A DNA stretch of 64,000 bases, from NCBI GenBank assembly GCA_013368315.1, contig JAACJM010000224.1:62001-126000 (forward strand), read 5' to 3'. Below, one piece after another: positions 36,406 to 46,977 of the stretch (position 1 is the stretch's first letter; every line of letters begins with the position of its first letter). This DNA is from Tetrapyrgos nigripes. Lineage: Eukaryota; Basidiomycota; Agaricomycetes; Agaricales; Campanellaceae. The notes below the pieces were generated by a model, which did no database searches, was not told the DNA's origin, and saw nothing but the letters and a program-made list of their open reading frames with translations. A program made the position numbers and the translations under genes.

Positions 36406-36948
36406 TTAGGTCGAGCTTTCACCGGAGCTCGGAAGCCAACTGGTCCACTGCTTCGTCCACTGCTTCCTGATTTGTTTATCCAGGCCACGTGTAGTCAGCC
36501 AGGTTTCTGGTAAATCGTGGGGAAAGTTACCCCATCCCATTAGGGCTGACTCGCGTCCCTCCCATCCTAATCCTTCCCATGTGCCCCATCCGTCGTTGTT
36601 ATTTGCTGTACCCCACCCTGCGTTGTCGTCGACATAGTTCAAGTGGATGTTTCCTCCCCATGCGCTCGCATCTCCCCATCCCAGGTTGTTCCGTTCGTTG
36701 GGTCGTAGGCTAGACCGATAGGTAACGCATCTCGACCGGTGTCCTTCTCCCATCCTGCATCGTTTCGACGAGTCCTGTCCTGGCCAGATGCACTGATTAC
36801 ATCCGCTGTGCCTCCCCGTGTGCCCTTCATCCAATCTGCAACGCCGGCCTGAACGTTGGCCGTATCTGCAGCGTCCGGTGTTGTCCGTCAATGGGTCGAT
36901 CGTCGTTGTGGTGGTTGTCGAGACTGTGATAGCGATGGGAGTAGTCAT
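36406..36948 (-). CDS. retrotransposon accessory protein with two Cys/His knuckles and GW/WG repeats
   Basis: The frame is open from 37017, but the first ATG is at 36948, giving 180 residues. It lies between the chromodomain end and the polypurine tract, the position where env-like genes sit in other elements. Residues 27-47 and 53-74 form two similar modules, C-x9-C-x5-H-x3-H and C-x10-C-x5-H-x3-C, each with an RCR--EGH core, so they may bind zinc. Residues 88-140 contain six GW or WG motifs (near 90-92, 97, 111-113, 120-122, 128 and 138-140) in a Gly/Asn/Asp background. There is no signal peptide or membrane helix, so it is not an envelope. GW/WG clusters are known Argonaute-binding hooks; that role is inference here. 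Confidence 0.6.
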   Translation of the reverse strand: MTTPIAITVSTTTTTTIDPLTDNTGRCRYGQRSGRRCRLDEGHTGRHSGCNQCIWPGQDSSKRCRMGEGHRSRCVTYRSSLRPNERNNLGWGDASAWGGNIHLNYVDDNAGWGTANNNDGWGTWEGLGWEGRESALMGWGNFPHDLPETWLTTRGLDKQIRKQWTKQWTSWLPSSGESST

Positions 36949-37105
36949 GCTAGAGTGTAGTGTGAGGGTGGAGGAATGTTTTGGTAGGATGTGGTTGAGC
37001 TCTGTTCTGTCGTTCACGTTCGATATAGTTGGCTTTTAACGAGTTCGTGTCCGCGGTAGCGCGGGGCGGCCAAGTTCGTCCGGTGGATTGTGACAGTAGA
37101 CGCCG

Positions 37106-40100
37106 TTAATGTCGGTAAGCTCGGGGATGTTTCTGGTGGAATTCTTCGATCATGTCCTTTACCTTGGTCAGGTTTGACGTGGGTACCCAAGTATTTTCCG
37201 AGTCGGGGTAGTCCAACCATTTGATGAGGTATTGAGTTCCTTTTCTATTCCTGGTTGGTTTGGAGTCTAGTATCCTTTCGACATCGTATTCTTCGTCCGC
37301 GTCTAGTAGTTCCGCGGGAGGTTTGGGGTAGTTGGGTCCATGGGCGTCTGTTTCCACGTACGGCGTTAATAAGGAAGCGTGGAAGACGGGATGTATCCGC
37401 CAGGTTGTTGGTAATTTCAACTTGTAGTTGACCTGGCTGATTACTTCAATGATCTCGAATGGTCCATGACGACGATCGGACAACTTAGCTTTTGGTCTCA
37501 TTGTCTTCAGGTTTTTTCCGTTGAGTAGCACTCTATCTCCGACTTTGTACCCTGTCCAGGAAATGGAGTGGTTACCATGCTGTGCTTTCATCGTTTCGGC
37601 AGCCGATGTCAGGCTTGCTTTGAGTTCGTCCCTGAGTCGATTGAGGTTTTCGAGTCATTCCTCTACTGTCGGTAGGTTAGAGGTTGGATTGAATGATGGG
37701 AAGAAGCGTGGTTGGTATCCGTGTAAGAGTTCGAAGGGGGATTTTCCCGTCACCAAATGTATCCTGGTGTTATGGCTGAATTCGGCGTATGGTAGATAGT
37801 CCACCCAGTCTTCTTGTCGATAGTTGCAAAAGATCCGTAAGAACTGTTCCAATTCCTGATTGTATCGCTCCGACTCTCCGTTGGTCTGTGGGTGATACGC
37901 GGTACTGAGGGCTGAAGTGATGCCTAGCTTCTCGTGGACTGTGGCCATGACCTTACTAGCGAACTGCAGGCCTCGATCGGATATCATCTTGTCCCATAAT
38001 CCGTATCGTCGCCAAGTGTTGTCAAGCAGTAGATTCACCGCCCCGTCACTGTCAATTGTTTTCGTACACGGTGATATGATGACCGTTTTTGTTGACTTGT
38101 CAACTGTGACGTGGATTGCGTTAAACCCTTTGCATTCGGGGAGATCCGTGATGAAGTCGGTGGTAATAGTCCCAAACGGACGTTCTGGAATTTCGGTGGG
38201 AATTAAGGGGATTCGATGGGGATGGTTGTTGGTTTTCGTCACCTGGCATTTGGCACAGCCTGTTACGTAGTCCTTGACGAAGACTGACATTCCAGGCCAC
38301 CAAAATTCCCTGCTGACTAGCTCGTAAGTTTTGTATCGTCCGGGGTGTCCTGTTGCCAGGGAGTCATGGTGTAGTTTTACGATATCCCGTCGGAGGTCGT
38401 TGTCTGCTGGTACGTAAATCTTTCCTCGGAATAAGATGATTCCATCTTCGTAATTCCATTCCTGCAGGTTTTTTACTAGCGAACGTGGTCCGTTCCGTAG
38501 GATGACATCCAAGGCACTTACTACCTCCAGGTCCCTCTTGGGGCATTCCTTGATTCGCCTTCGCAGTTCTACATCTCCTATGGCTGTTACTGTTCCTTGT
38601 CTAGTCGCTCGGATTCGGAAGAATTTGGGGTTGAGAAGGATTCTGTTGGTGTTGTCGTTCTCGGTCCCGAGTTTATGGTCTGGTCGTCTAGATAGCGGGT
38701 CAGCTTTATTCAGACTTCCGGGTTTATGTTGGAGGGAGAACTCAAATCGTGTAAGGAATAACGCCCATCGTGCCTGTCGTCGACTGAGTTTCTGGGCGGT
38801 TTGGAAATATTCCAAGTTCCGGTGGTCGGTGAAGATTTCGATAGAATGGGGGGCTCCTTCCAAATAGTGTCTCCATGCTTCCAGTGCCCGTATGATTGCC
38901 AATAGTTCCTTGTCGTGGATGTCGTAGTTTCGTTCAGTTTCTGAGAGGGATTTGGAGATGTAGGCGACTGGGTGCCATCGATTGTCCTCCCCGGTTTGCA
39001 TAAGTATTCCCCCCGTTGCGTAGTCTGATGCGTCTACTTCCACTCGGTATGGTTTTGTATGATCTGGCATCAGTAGAACGGGTTTCGATGTGAAGGCCAT
39101 TTTGAGGGATTGAAATGCTTTTTCGGCCTCGGTTCCCCAGTTCCAGTGGTTGTCCTTCCTTGTCAGATCGAAGAGAGGACGTGCGATTTTTGAAAAGTCC
39201 TTGATGAAGCGTCTGTAGAAGTTTCCGAATCCTAGGAAAGCCTGAACTTCTTTTATTGTTTTGGGAGTTGGCCATTCGAGTACTCCTTCTACCTTAACTG
39301 GGTCCATAGATAGAGTGTCGTGGGAGACAATCAGTCCCAAAAAGTCGACTTTGTCTGCTTCGAATGTGCATTTTTCAGGTTTGGCGTATAAGTCGTTGTC
39401 CCGTAGTCATTGTAGGACTGTTTGGACTAATTTCCGATGTTCATCTAGGTCACGAGTGAATATCAAAATATCATCCATATAGACGACGATCTTCCCTTGG
39501 TCAATGAGATCCTTGAAGATAGTGTTCATCATTGCTTGAAAGGTCGCCGGTGAGTTCATTAATCCGAAAAACATGACCGTTGGCTCAAATAGTCCTCGGT
39601 TGGTTTTGAAGGCGGCTTTCCATTCGTCTCCTTCTTTGATACGGATGTTATTGTATCCCCACCGTAGGTCGATTTTACTGAACACATATGCGTTTTTTTG
39701 TTTGTCGATTAGTTCTGGAATGAGGGGTAGTGGATATGCGTTCTTTACGGTACCCTTGTTGAGCGCTCTATAATCCTGCACCGGGCGTAGCTTTCTGTCC
39801 TTTTTCTTTACAAAGAAGAAGGGACTTGCCATTGGGGACTTCGATGGTTTAATGTATCCTTTCTCGAGGTTTTCAGTCAGGAAGGCATCGAGTTCGGATT
39901 GTTCGTTCGGGGAGAGAGGGTACGTTTTACATGCGCGTGGTTGGAAGCCGTCTTGTAATTCGATCGCGTGATCCCAATTACTTCGTTGGGGTAGGCGTTC
40001 TGAGGTCTTTTTGTCAAACACCGACAAGTATTCATGGTATTGTTCTGGTATTTGTTCTTGCAACGAGGTTGCTGGGTTCGTGGATTTGCTTTCAGTGTTT

Positions 40101-41023
40101 TGTAGCGCTTTAGAGAAGGCAGCTCGAATACTCAGCTTGGTATCTGATAACTCTTCATCAGGGTCGGTGGGGGTGTCTAGGTATTCCATGACGAGTTCAC
40201 TCCATTGTCCTGGAACATTCCATTGTCCGGTCGTGTCTTCTGAGGAGAGCAATGCTCCTAAGTCGATCCGCTGTAATCGGATCTTCTTAGGACGTTGTAA
40301 TCGACGTTGTCCCGCTATCTTGGGTTGTGGCATTGTTTTGTGGGGACCCACGATGTCTTTGAATACCACTTGGTAGTCTCAGTGATGTGTTCTGGGATCG
40401 GTTATCTTAGGTTTCCTCATTCTTGGAGGAGAGGTTTTCGACTTAGCTTCGGTTTTTACTGGGGTCTTTTCCCGTGTACAAACGCCGGGGCATCGTGTTA
40501 GGTTGATTTCCGATGTTGTCCAGTCGATCTCCAGGTTGTGGTGTCGTAACCAATCAGTACCCAAAATGATGTCGTGATCTCCGATGTCCGTGATGTAAAA
40601 TTCAGCGATCTCCTCGTGATAGGATTGGTGATCTGGGGTGTAAATCCGTAGTTTTTGGACGGTGTAATGTTTTACCCATCCCATTACGTTTTCTGACCCA
40701 TCGACGTTTCGAACTGGAAATGGTTTTTCTAGGGGAATGCGGCTGAGATGATGTTTTTGGGCGAAGGTATTATTAATGATGATTCCTTCTGCTCCACTGT
40801 CTAGTAGAGCGGTTGCGTCGATTTTTCGTCCAGTTATTTTCCCGATCAATTCGGTTTTAAGCTCTATTGATGGGGTCTGTTGGTTTCGAGTGATTGCTGT
40901 GATTCTCAATTCAGATAGGGATCGTGGCTTACGAAAGGGTATAGGGCTCGTGTATTGCCTGTGTTTTACCGGTATGTATGTCCATGTCCCTCCTCCCGAC
41001 GACGTAGCAGGGGAGGTATTCAA
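37106..41023 (-). CDS. pol: Pol polyprotein: protease, RT, RNase H, integrase, chromodomain (three in-frame TGA)
   Basis: One continuous frame of 1,306 codons interrupted by TGA at 40379-40381, 39407-39409 and 37655-37657. Protease has [14 protein letters not shown]. Reverse transcriptase has [29 protein letters not shown] and YMDDILIF. RNase H has [12 protein letters not shown] and [10 protein letters not shown]. Integrase has the zinc-binding H-H-C-C block (HHDSLATGH to CAKCQ) and the DDE residues in [16 protein letters not shown] and [14 protein letters not shown] chromodomain near the end reads [15 protein letters not shown] then [17 protein letters not shown], expected to target insertion by binding methylated histone H3. 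The first stop lies between protease and RT; the others lie inside RT and inside the integrase C-terminal region. It has no ATG of its own and depends on gag. Confidence 0.85.
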
Positions 41024-42654
41024 AAATCCGATTCCGTTACAAACTTCTTCAGCAGCCCTTCTTTCTCTTCTCCTGATAGTGCTCCGATTCTGGCTGTGAG
41101 TTCCGAGATGTTGTCTGCGGTCGTGTTGGCCTTGGATTCCGAGGTCTCTGTGGTGACTGCGGCTTGCTTTATGGAGGGTCTCCAGGTCGTACTATTGGGA
41201 GTGATCGGTGTATTAGGGAACGTAGGACAGTCGTTACCCATATGCCCTTGTCCTCGGCATCTGAAGCATCGTCCCTCCTTCCTCATTTTTTCCCTTTCTT
41301 GGGGGGTCAGTTCCGGTGGATATTTAGTCATCGAAGATGCACCTGGGACGTTATCTTGGAAGGCATTTACTTCCATGCTTCTTGTTCGACTACTTCTTGT
41401 ACTCTGTGATCCCCTTCCCAGCTGTCCTTCCTCCCGTCGAGGTTTACTCCATGAGTTTTTCTCCTCCTGTCTTTCTAACCAAATCATGTGTTGTTTTACC
41501 GCTGCCTTCTGCAATGTCGCGAGATTTCTGGGTTGAGTGGGTAGGTAGGAGATTCGATCTACCAATCCTCGGGGGAGTCCTTTTCGATACCATTTCATTA
41601 ACGCCTTATCGTTATAGCCAGTATCGTCAGCGTATCGTTTGAATTGGGAGTTGTACTTATCTATATCAGCCAGAGCTCCCTCCATTTTGATGTGTTCTAT
41701 CTTAGTCTGGGCCTGGGTTTCTCGAGCTGAGGGCTTGAAATCCCGCAGGAATTCTCGCTTTACCTCGTATAGAGTCCAGAGCTTTTTCTTCGTTTCCGGT
41801 TTTGAAGCGGGGGAGTCTTCGTCGGTACTTGTATATTCTTCATCGCTATCACTGAAATCTTCTTCTTCCTCAAAGACCTTTTTCATCATATTACGCGCCC
41901 ATCGTTTTGCTTCATCTCCTGAGAATAGCGTGAGGAAGAACGATATCTTTTCATCTTCGGTAGGATAGACTTGGTTGTTGAGACGGAGATAGTTGTTAAA
42001 TTCGGCCATCCAATCCTTCGTTTGGTTCCGGTCTCCTGTGAACTTCTCTGGTTTTACTCCTCGTTCCTTGGTAGTCGTATTAGGAAAAACCGAGGACTGA
42101 GTGTCCTGAGCATTGTCGTCGGGTGGTGCGGCGTCTCGGGGAGCTTGGGTTCCTCCCGTAGCAGCGGTGGCCGAGGCAGGGTTTTCAGACATTCTGAGGG
42201 CGGCGTGAATGGAGTGGAAGTCGATTGGGAGGGTGGGATTGATTGAGATGGGTTCTTGGGCTGCACTAGGAGTGCTGTCCGTCGGGGATCTGTTGTGAGG
42301 GGAGTGGGGTTCTGGGGAATGTTCGTGAGAAGGAGTTGGTGATGGGGTTGTGACGGGATTTGGGTTTTCTGCGGTTGGTTCTGATGGGAGTGATTCGAAA
42401 AGTGAGACTGGCTCGAGACCGACTGCCTGTTCTTCAATTGAAAGGGGTCGATTGTTTACGGAGAGTCGGTTGGGACACGGATGGGTTGTACAAAACTCCC
42501 ACCGGTTTTGGTGTGAGAAGTAACAATCTTGTTGTCTTCGAGGAACGTGTGCGTGAGGTCGTCTGAGACAGACGACTAGGGGAGAGGGGACTCGGCTAGG
42601 GTTTTGTGAGGCTGTGCGTGATCTAGTGGTTCTTGGGATTCCGCTCCCGCTCAT
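41020..42654 (-). CDS. gag: Gag polyprotein
   Basis: 544 residues from ATG at 42654. A disordered Pro/Ser-rich N-terminus is followed by a Retrotrans_gag-type capsid (KPEKFTGDRNQTKDWMAEF, FFLTLFSGDEAKRWARNMM, LADIDKYNSQFKRYADDTG). One zinc knuckle is present, CFRCRGQGHMGNDC (C-x2-C-x4-H-x4-C). The frame ends at TGA 41020-41022, where it overlaps the pol frame at a run of five T, so pol is probably expressed by a -1 shift. The start codon overlaps the stop of the preceding ATG-less frame (ATGA). Confidence 0.9.
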   Translation of the reverse strand: MSGSGIPRTTRSRTASQNPSRVPSPLVVCLRRPHAHVPRRQQDCYFSHQNRWEFCTTHPCPNRLSVNNRPLSIEEQAVGLEPVSLFESLPSEPTAENPNPVTTPSPTPSHEHSPEPHSPHNRSPTDSTPSAAQEPISINPTLPIDFHSIHAALRMSENPASATAATGGTQAPRDAAPPDDNAQDTQSSVFPNTTTKERGVKPEKFTGDRNQTKDWMAEFNNYLRLNNQVYPTEDEKISFFLTLFSGDEAKRWARNMMKKVFEEEEDFSDSDEEYTSTDEDSPASKPETKKKLWTLYEVKREFLRDFKPSARETQAQTKIEHIKMEGALADIDKYNSQFKRYADDTGYNDKALMKWYRKGLPRGLVDRISYLPTQPRNLATLQKAAVKQHMIWLERQEEKNSWSKPRREEGQLGRGSQSTRSSRTRSMEVNAFQDNVPGASSMTKYPPELTPQEREKMRKEGRCFRCRGQGHMGNDCPTFPNTPITPNSTTWRPSIKQAAVTTETSESKANTTADNISELTARIGALSGEEKEGLLKKFVTESDF

Positions 42655-43214
42655 TCACTCGTTTCAGCTTCCGGTAATAAAAGATCCCACTGTTCTCCTG
42701 AGACGTCTTCCCAAGAGATCAGTGATCTATAGTAGTTGATTATTCTAGGGACTCGGGTTTGGAGATATTCGTGGTATTCCTCTTGGCTGAACTCGAAGAT
42801 GTCGCTGTCTTCGTAGTCGGCGTGACTGAACCAATATGGGAGGGTTGTCTCCCCTAGTTGAACGAGGTAACACGTATCTGCAATTGCAACATAGCGTGGA
42901 GAGGTGTTTTCAGGTGATATCTTTATTCGGAGGTATTCGGAGACGGTCACTTCACCTGGGATCCACGATCTTTTGTTAAGTATGATCCAATAGTCGTCGA
43001 GTGCGATAGCGTGCTCGTATACTGTTGTTTCGAGTTCTTCTCGGTAGTTTACGAAGTATTTTGATTTTTCGATAGGGAAAGGATAACACGGTGGAGGTCG
43101 GGCTCGTAGGTTGTTAATAAGGGGTTCGAAGTTAAGAGCCAGTGTGTTTTTATCGAGGGTCTGTTTGTGAGGTGGGTGTAAGAGAGTCTGTTCAAGTGTC
43201 AAGAACGTTGTCAC
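42651..43214 (-). CDS. ATG-less open frame preceding gag
   Basis: 187 codons open from a GTG inside the 5' LTR to a TGA that overlaps the gag ATG by four bases (ATGA). It contains no ATG. Its product is protein-like: ELETTVYEHAIALDDYWIIL, RYVAIADTCYLVQLGETTLP and WFSHADYEDSDIFEFSQEE. I do not recognise it. It could be translated from a non-AUG codon with gag reached by re-initiation, could be a spliced exon, or could have lost its start codon. Confidence 0.45.
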   Translation of the reverse strand: MTTFLTLEQTLLHPPHKQTLDKNTLALNFEPLINNLRARPPPCYPFPIEKSKYFVNYREELETTVYEHAIALDDYWIILNKRSWIPGEVTVSEYLRIKISPENTSPRYVAIADTCYLVQLGETTLPYWFSHADYEDSDIFEFSQEEYHEYLQTRVPRIINYYRSLISWEDVSGEQWDLLLPEAETSE

Positions 43215-43672
43215 TTAGCAAAGCCACCCAAGTCACACAATAAGCAAGATAGATTCGGCGAGTTTACAATGCGATGAGATAAAGAGAGAATGATAGAGAC
43301 GAGAGAAGATCGAGTAGCTGACTATGCTTGACACTGCACTGTACTAGGAGCGGAGTGGAGACGAAGTGAACAGACTAAGGAACCTAGCTACGAGATCTAC
43401 GATATATATAGAGAAGAAGTGAATATGTGAGAATGTCCATGGAGCCTAGGGATCGGAGGAGATAAGAATGTGAGTCAAGTAAAGAAGTATGTACGTGAGA
43501 ATGTCCATGGAGATAAAGGAAATGGAGAAGTGAGTCATAGATCCAAGAGACGATGATGAGAAGTAATTAGTATTTATGGGTTTATGGAAGATGGTAGAAT
43601 GGTGAGTAGAAGTGAATAGATAATGGAAGAGAATAGAGGGAAAATGAAGGAGACGGAAGGCGATTCATGACA
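43197..43672 (-). repeat. 5' LTR of the chromovirus
   Basis: 476 bp, reads as identical to 35917-36392. The element is transcribed leftward, so the promoter lies here. The ATG-less frame begins within its last 18 bases. Confidence 0.95.
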
Positions 43673-44353
43673 GTTGGAGAGTGGACCTTTCATTGGTAGT
43701 GTTGCATAAATGAGGTTGGGTCGATTGGTTGAGTGTTTGATGTGAATTGTACGCTCTTCCATCATGTGTAAACTAGTCATAATGACAGGCCTGATTGATG
43801 GTGCAAGAGATGCAGAAAAGACACAACAGCACACAGTTAGAGCCAGCTGATTCCAGAGAAGCTCTCCCATCATTGAAAGAACAGGACAAAATGTGGGTTC
43901 GCGGACTTGACAAAATGAACTTCATCATACATGATGAAATGTATGTGCTAAGACCAGCTCAGATCATGAAGGCGATAATGGAATTTCAGGGAATGACCCT
44001 TGATCTCGTTACATTGCTCTGGCAAAACTGCATAGTGCCGATATATAGAGTGAGAACGAATGTCCTAAATCAAACTAAGTATCACAAAGGAAATGAACCT
44101 GAAGATTACCCACTTTCCATGTCTTGAGATCCTGTTTCATGTCCTCATTTATTGCAATAGATGGGACACCATACTTTTCAAATTCTTGTGTGAGATTCTC
44201 TTGAATGAGGTTGAGTGGTGAAAGGGTGATAATGATTGAATCTGGATTGAGAAGTGCAATAAGAACCATAGCTATGGTTTTTCCAGATCTGCAGCCTGCT
44301 CTGACCATTGCATCCTTTCCAGACTCTACCACAAGAACAGCATCTAATTGCAT
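43673..44353 (-). pseudogene. RecQ-like helicase remnant, N-terminal part
   Basis: From 44353 leftward the minus strand reads QLDAVLVVESGKDAMVRAG, then a P-loop-like GCRSGKTIAMVLIALLNPD, ITLSPLNLIQENLTQEFEKYG and IAINEDMKQDLKTW. In a new frame a DEAD/DEAH-like MYDEVHFVKS follows near 43920, and near 43700-43750 EERTIHIKHSTNRPNLIYA. The last block ends at the LTR element and continues in frame at 35916. The P-loop has Cys-Arg where such helicases normally have Gly or Ala residues, and several stops occur between blocks, so the gene was already broken. Confidence 0.7.
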
Positions 44354-44704
44354 CCTTCAGGGGGCCTTCTGTCCTTGGCTTGCCCTATCAAGCTCATAGA
44401 AACACCTTAGAACAGTCAGAAAGTTGGGTTTTGACAGAGACTGAAGGTATCCATCTTTGTTGAGGGCTTCTAGTGCGTTCCTTGCAGCACATGACATGGG
44501 GAAATCAAACCACCATAGAGACCGAGCTAGAGGCTGCATGGGAGGCAGAACTGAGTCAGACATAGTAAAGAAAGTGCAATTGAAGACTTTAGCATAGGAA
44601 AAGACGCATTCTAGCATGAGGCAAAGCCAGAAGAAAGAATGACCGTGATCGTGCAAGTACAAGAAGCTACAGTTATCTAATCTAATTGTACGGCCAGATG
44701 ACAA

Positions 44705-46977
44705 TTTTCAAGCTCCATGGACACCCACCAAAAAGTTTCCAAGATCCACCAGCCTGCCTCTGGCAGCTACAAAGCACAGCGATTGTCAGCTCCTATAAAG
44801 GCAGGATGGTCACGAGCCTATGAGTCTTCTTGTCTTCACAACTTCCCCAGCTCAAATTCCTACTCCTTCAATTCTGAATCTTCATGATGCTCGTTGGCAG
44901 CTATGTCATTACTGAGGAACAAGCTAAAGCGCTCACAGGAATTACAGGCAACGACTTGGAGTCAGCTACCAAGTGCAACTTCACCATGGACGATTTGGTT
45001 GAGCAGAACGGTGGCATAGTGGAAATGGTCTCTTATCCCAGATTCAACTGCAAAGAAGATATTTGCTTTCTCATCCCTACTCGCTATAGGGAGTTTTCCA
45101 TCAACCAGTTCAGGGCCTTGAACAAGGATCAATCCAAACTACCTCAGCTCATGCCATATTGGCCTAGAGATGAATGTGTCACAGCAATCTTGAAAAGTTT
45201 CAGTGAGCATCCAATAGTTTATGATAGTTAGCTAGGGAATTGGGTTCTCATGCTCGTCACAGGACTTCCAACGAAGTACATAACTTGTTTCAGTCTTGAT
45301 CAGAGTATCAATGGAGATGCATTCTTTGGGCCCAACACTATTTGAATTGAGTATGGCAATTCACTGGCACCCATTTCCCCTCAACCACAGGAGGCTGTCT
45401 CCGATGTCACATCATCATGAATAAGGTGCACCACCTTACTTGTTTCCTGTCTTCACAGTGGACTCACTTTCTCCTGTCTTCCAGAACTCCAGTGTATATA
45501 TATATCATCTCTTGTCCCTTTCGCAAGGCTGTAATATATTGTGCACTATTATCTTCCACTCTTCTGTCAATCCATATCTCTTGGACTACCAATAAGCAGC
45601 TCTACTAGTATCTCAGAATACTGAGACTTTACTGTCCCTTTTCCCCCTTTCGTTGAACAGAGTCTGTAAGAGTTCTAATTGCCTGATGGAAAAGACCTTA
45701 CCGGCACACACTTCAGAAGAGGGCAGTCAGCAGATTGTATACACTGCTGTCAGTGGCAAAGAGGAGGAATTGAAGGGAGACTATGTCAACTACAACAAGG
45801 CTGATGAGCCTAGTAATTTCGCAAACAGTACATGGCTTGCTCTCTTCCAGTTGAATTACTGCACATGACTAAGCAACAGGACACGTAGGGAAGCAGGACA
45901 AAACATCTTGCTCCTTCAATTCTCAGTCGTTTTCCATGTTTTTATGCTCAATCCACAGACTGAGGTCTATTCTATCTGACCCAGGTCCAAGAACTGCACT
46001 AGGAGGCTTATGTACTGAGTATAGCATCAAACCTTTTGGTGATACCTCAAATAGTCACCTACAATGTACCATGGAAGCCATTTGCTCAGTCTATTCACTC
46101 TTTCCAAGTCCCAAAAGGATTCTTATAATGAGGGTATATTGAGTGCTATGAAGCTCATGGAATCTTTACAACGTTGATAGAATCGTATTCATAAGCCAGT
46201 TTCAAGAAGCACCCGCACACCCCACAAAGTCCTATCACCTATTTGGCCGTCTTGCAGGCCTTAAAATTCCCCAATTATGTGTACACTATCCTCTAAGGAT
46301 ATACTGTAGAGTACAATCCAGAATCTATACTCATCTTCAACATTTACGCAGTGATCTGACCATCACTCTTGACCATTTCTACAAAATAGCTTTGGCTACA
46401 TATTGGGTCTTGTGCTAGTCAAATCCCTCACAAATAATGACCACTGATGAAGCTGGGTGTTGTGCCAACTACAGGATACATGGCAAAGAGCATTGTCCTA
46501 TTGAAGAGGGCAGAAACAGACGTTGAGAAGGCCTTACAGCATGTGTCCCAGTAGGGTGCAATTTTAGCTTTCTGGTTTTCCAACATAAAATATTCATATC
46601 TCAGGCAGTCCTTCACTGAATCTCATGAAAAGTATACTAAGGTTTAGCTATTGTCAATAGCTTTCCAATGGTACCCAGGGGATGGAGAATGGTTGGAATT
46701 TGAGGGATACAAGACCTGATTACGGATTTGTGTCCCGCTAGCCGATTCAATGCAGTAGGTGCTAACACCATCTTGACTTGCTAGGCTGAGCTGTTGGAGC
46801 TTTTACCATTGGTTGGGGGAAACAAGGAGAGCTTGAAAGGATATCTGAGAGATTGATGATGTACTGGCGTTTTTTTTTTTCCTCTTCTTTTTTTATTGTG
46901 CTTGGTAGTAAATATTGTAATTCTTCATTTCTTCCGTCAACAGTGAACTGAATGTGAGTGACCTCGATTGCGTCCTT
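44705..46977. other. repeat-island DNA, one open frame of unknown status
   Basis: A plus-strand frame at 44884-45231 (115 codons from ATG) is protein-like (GSYVITEEQAKALTGITGND; EMVSYPRFNCKEDICFLIPT; LPQLMPYWPRDECVTAIL). It has no recognised family and is followed by stop-rich DNA. A shorter frame lies at 45653-45868. I read the block as decayed coding sequence at the edge of the repeat island. A long T run at 46869-46882 marks its right side. Confidence 0.35.

Larger units (their letters stand above)
35912..43677 (-). mobile_element. Ty3/Gypsy chromovirus LTR retrotransposon, full length, young
   Basis: The element itself is 35917-43672 (7,756 bp) and is transcribed leftward. It is flanked by the 5-bp target duplication gttgg (35912-35916, 43673-43677). 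The 476-bp LTRs read as identical and carry TG...CA-type ends. A polypurine tract (AAAAAAGGGGGGTAG on the minus strand) abuts the 3' LTR at 36393. No TGG-type tRNA primer site follows the 5' LTR, so priming is unclear. Gene order: ATG-less ORF, gag, protease, RT, RNase H, integrase, chromodomain, accessory ORF. Identical LTRs mean recent insertion, yet the pol frame contains three TGA codons. Confidence 0.95.

Noticed and set aside
36406..36948. Envelope gene of the retrotransposon
   Set aside because: The position fits, but there is no signal peptide, membrane helix or cleavage site; Cys/His knuckles and GW motifs suggest a nucleic-acid or Argonaute-related role.
37106..41023. RIP-type mutation as the cause of the TGA codons
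   Set aside because: RIP would also be expected to mark the LTRs, which read as identical, and the changes are not in a TpCpG context.
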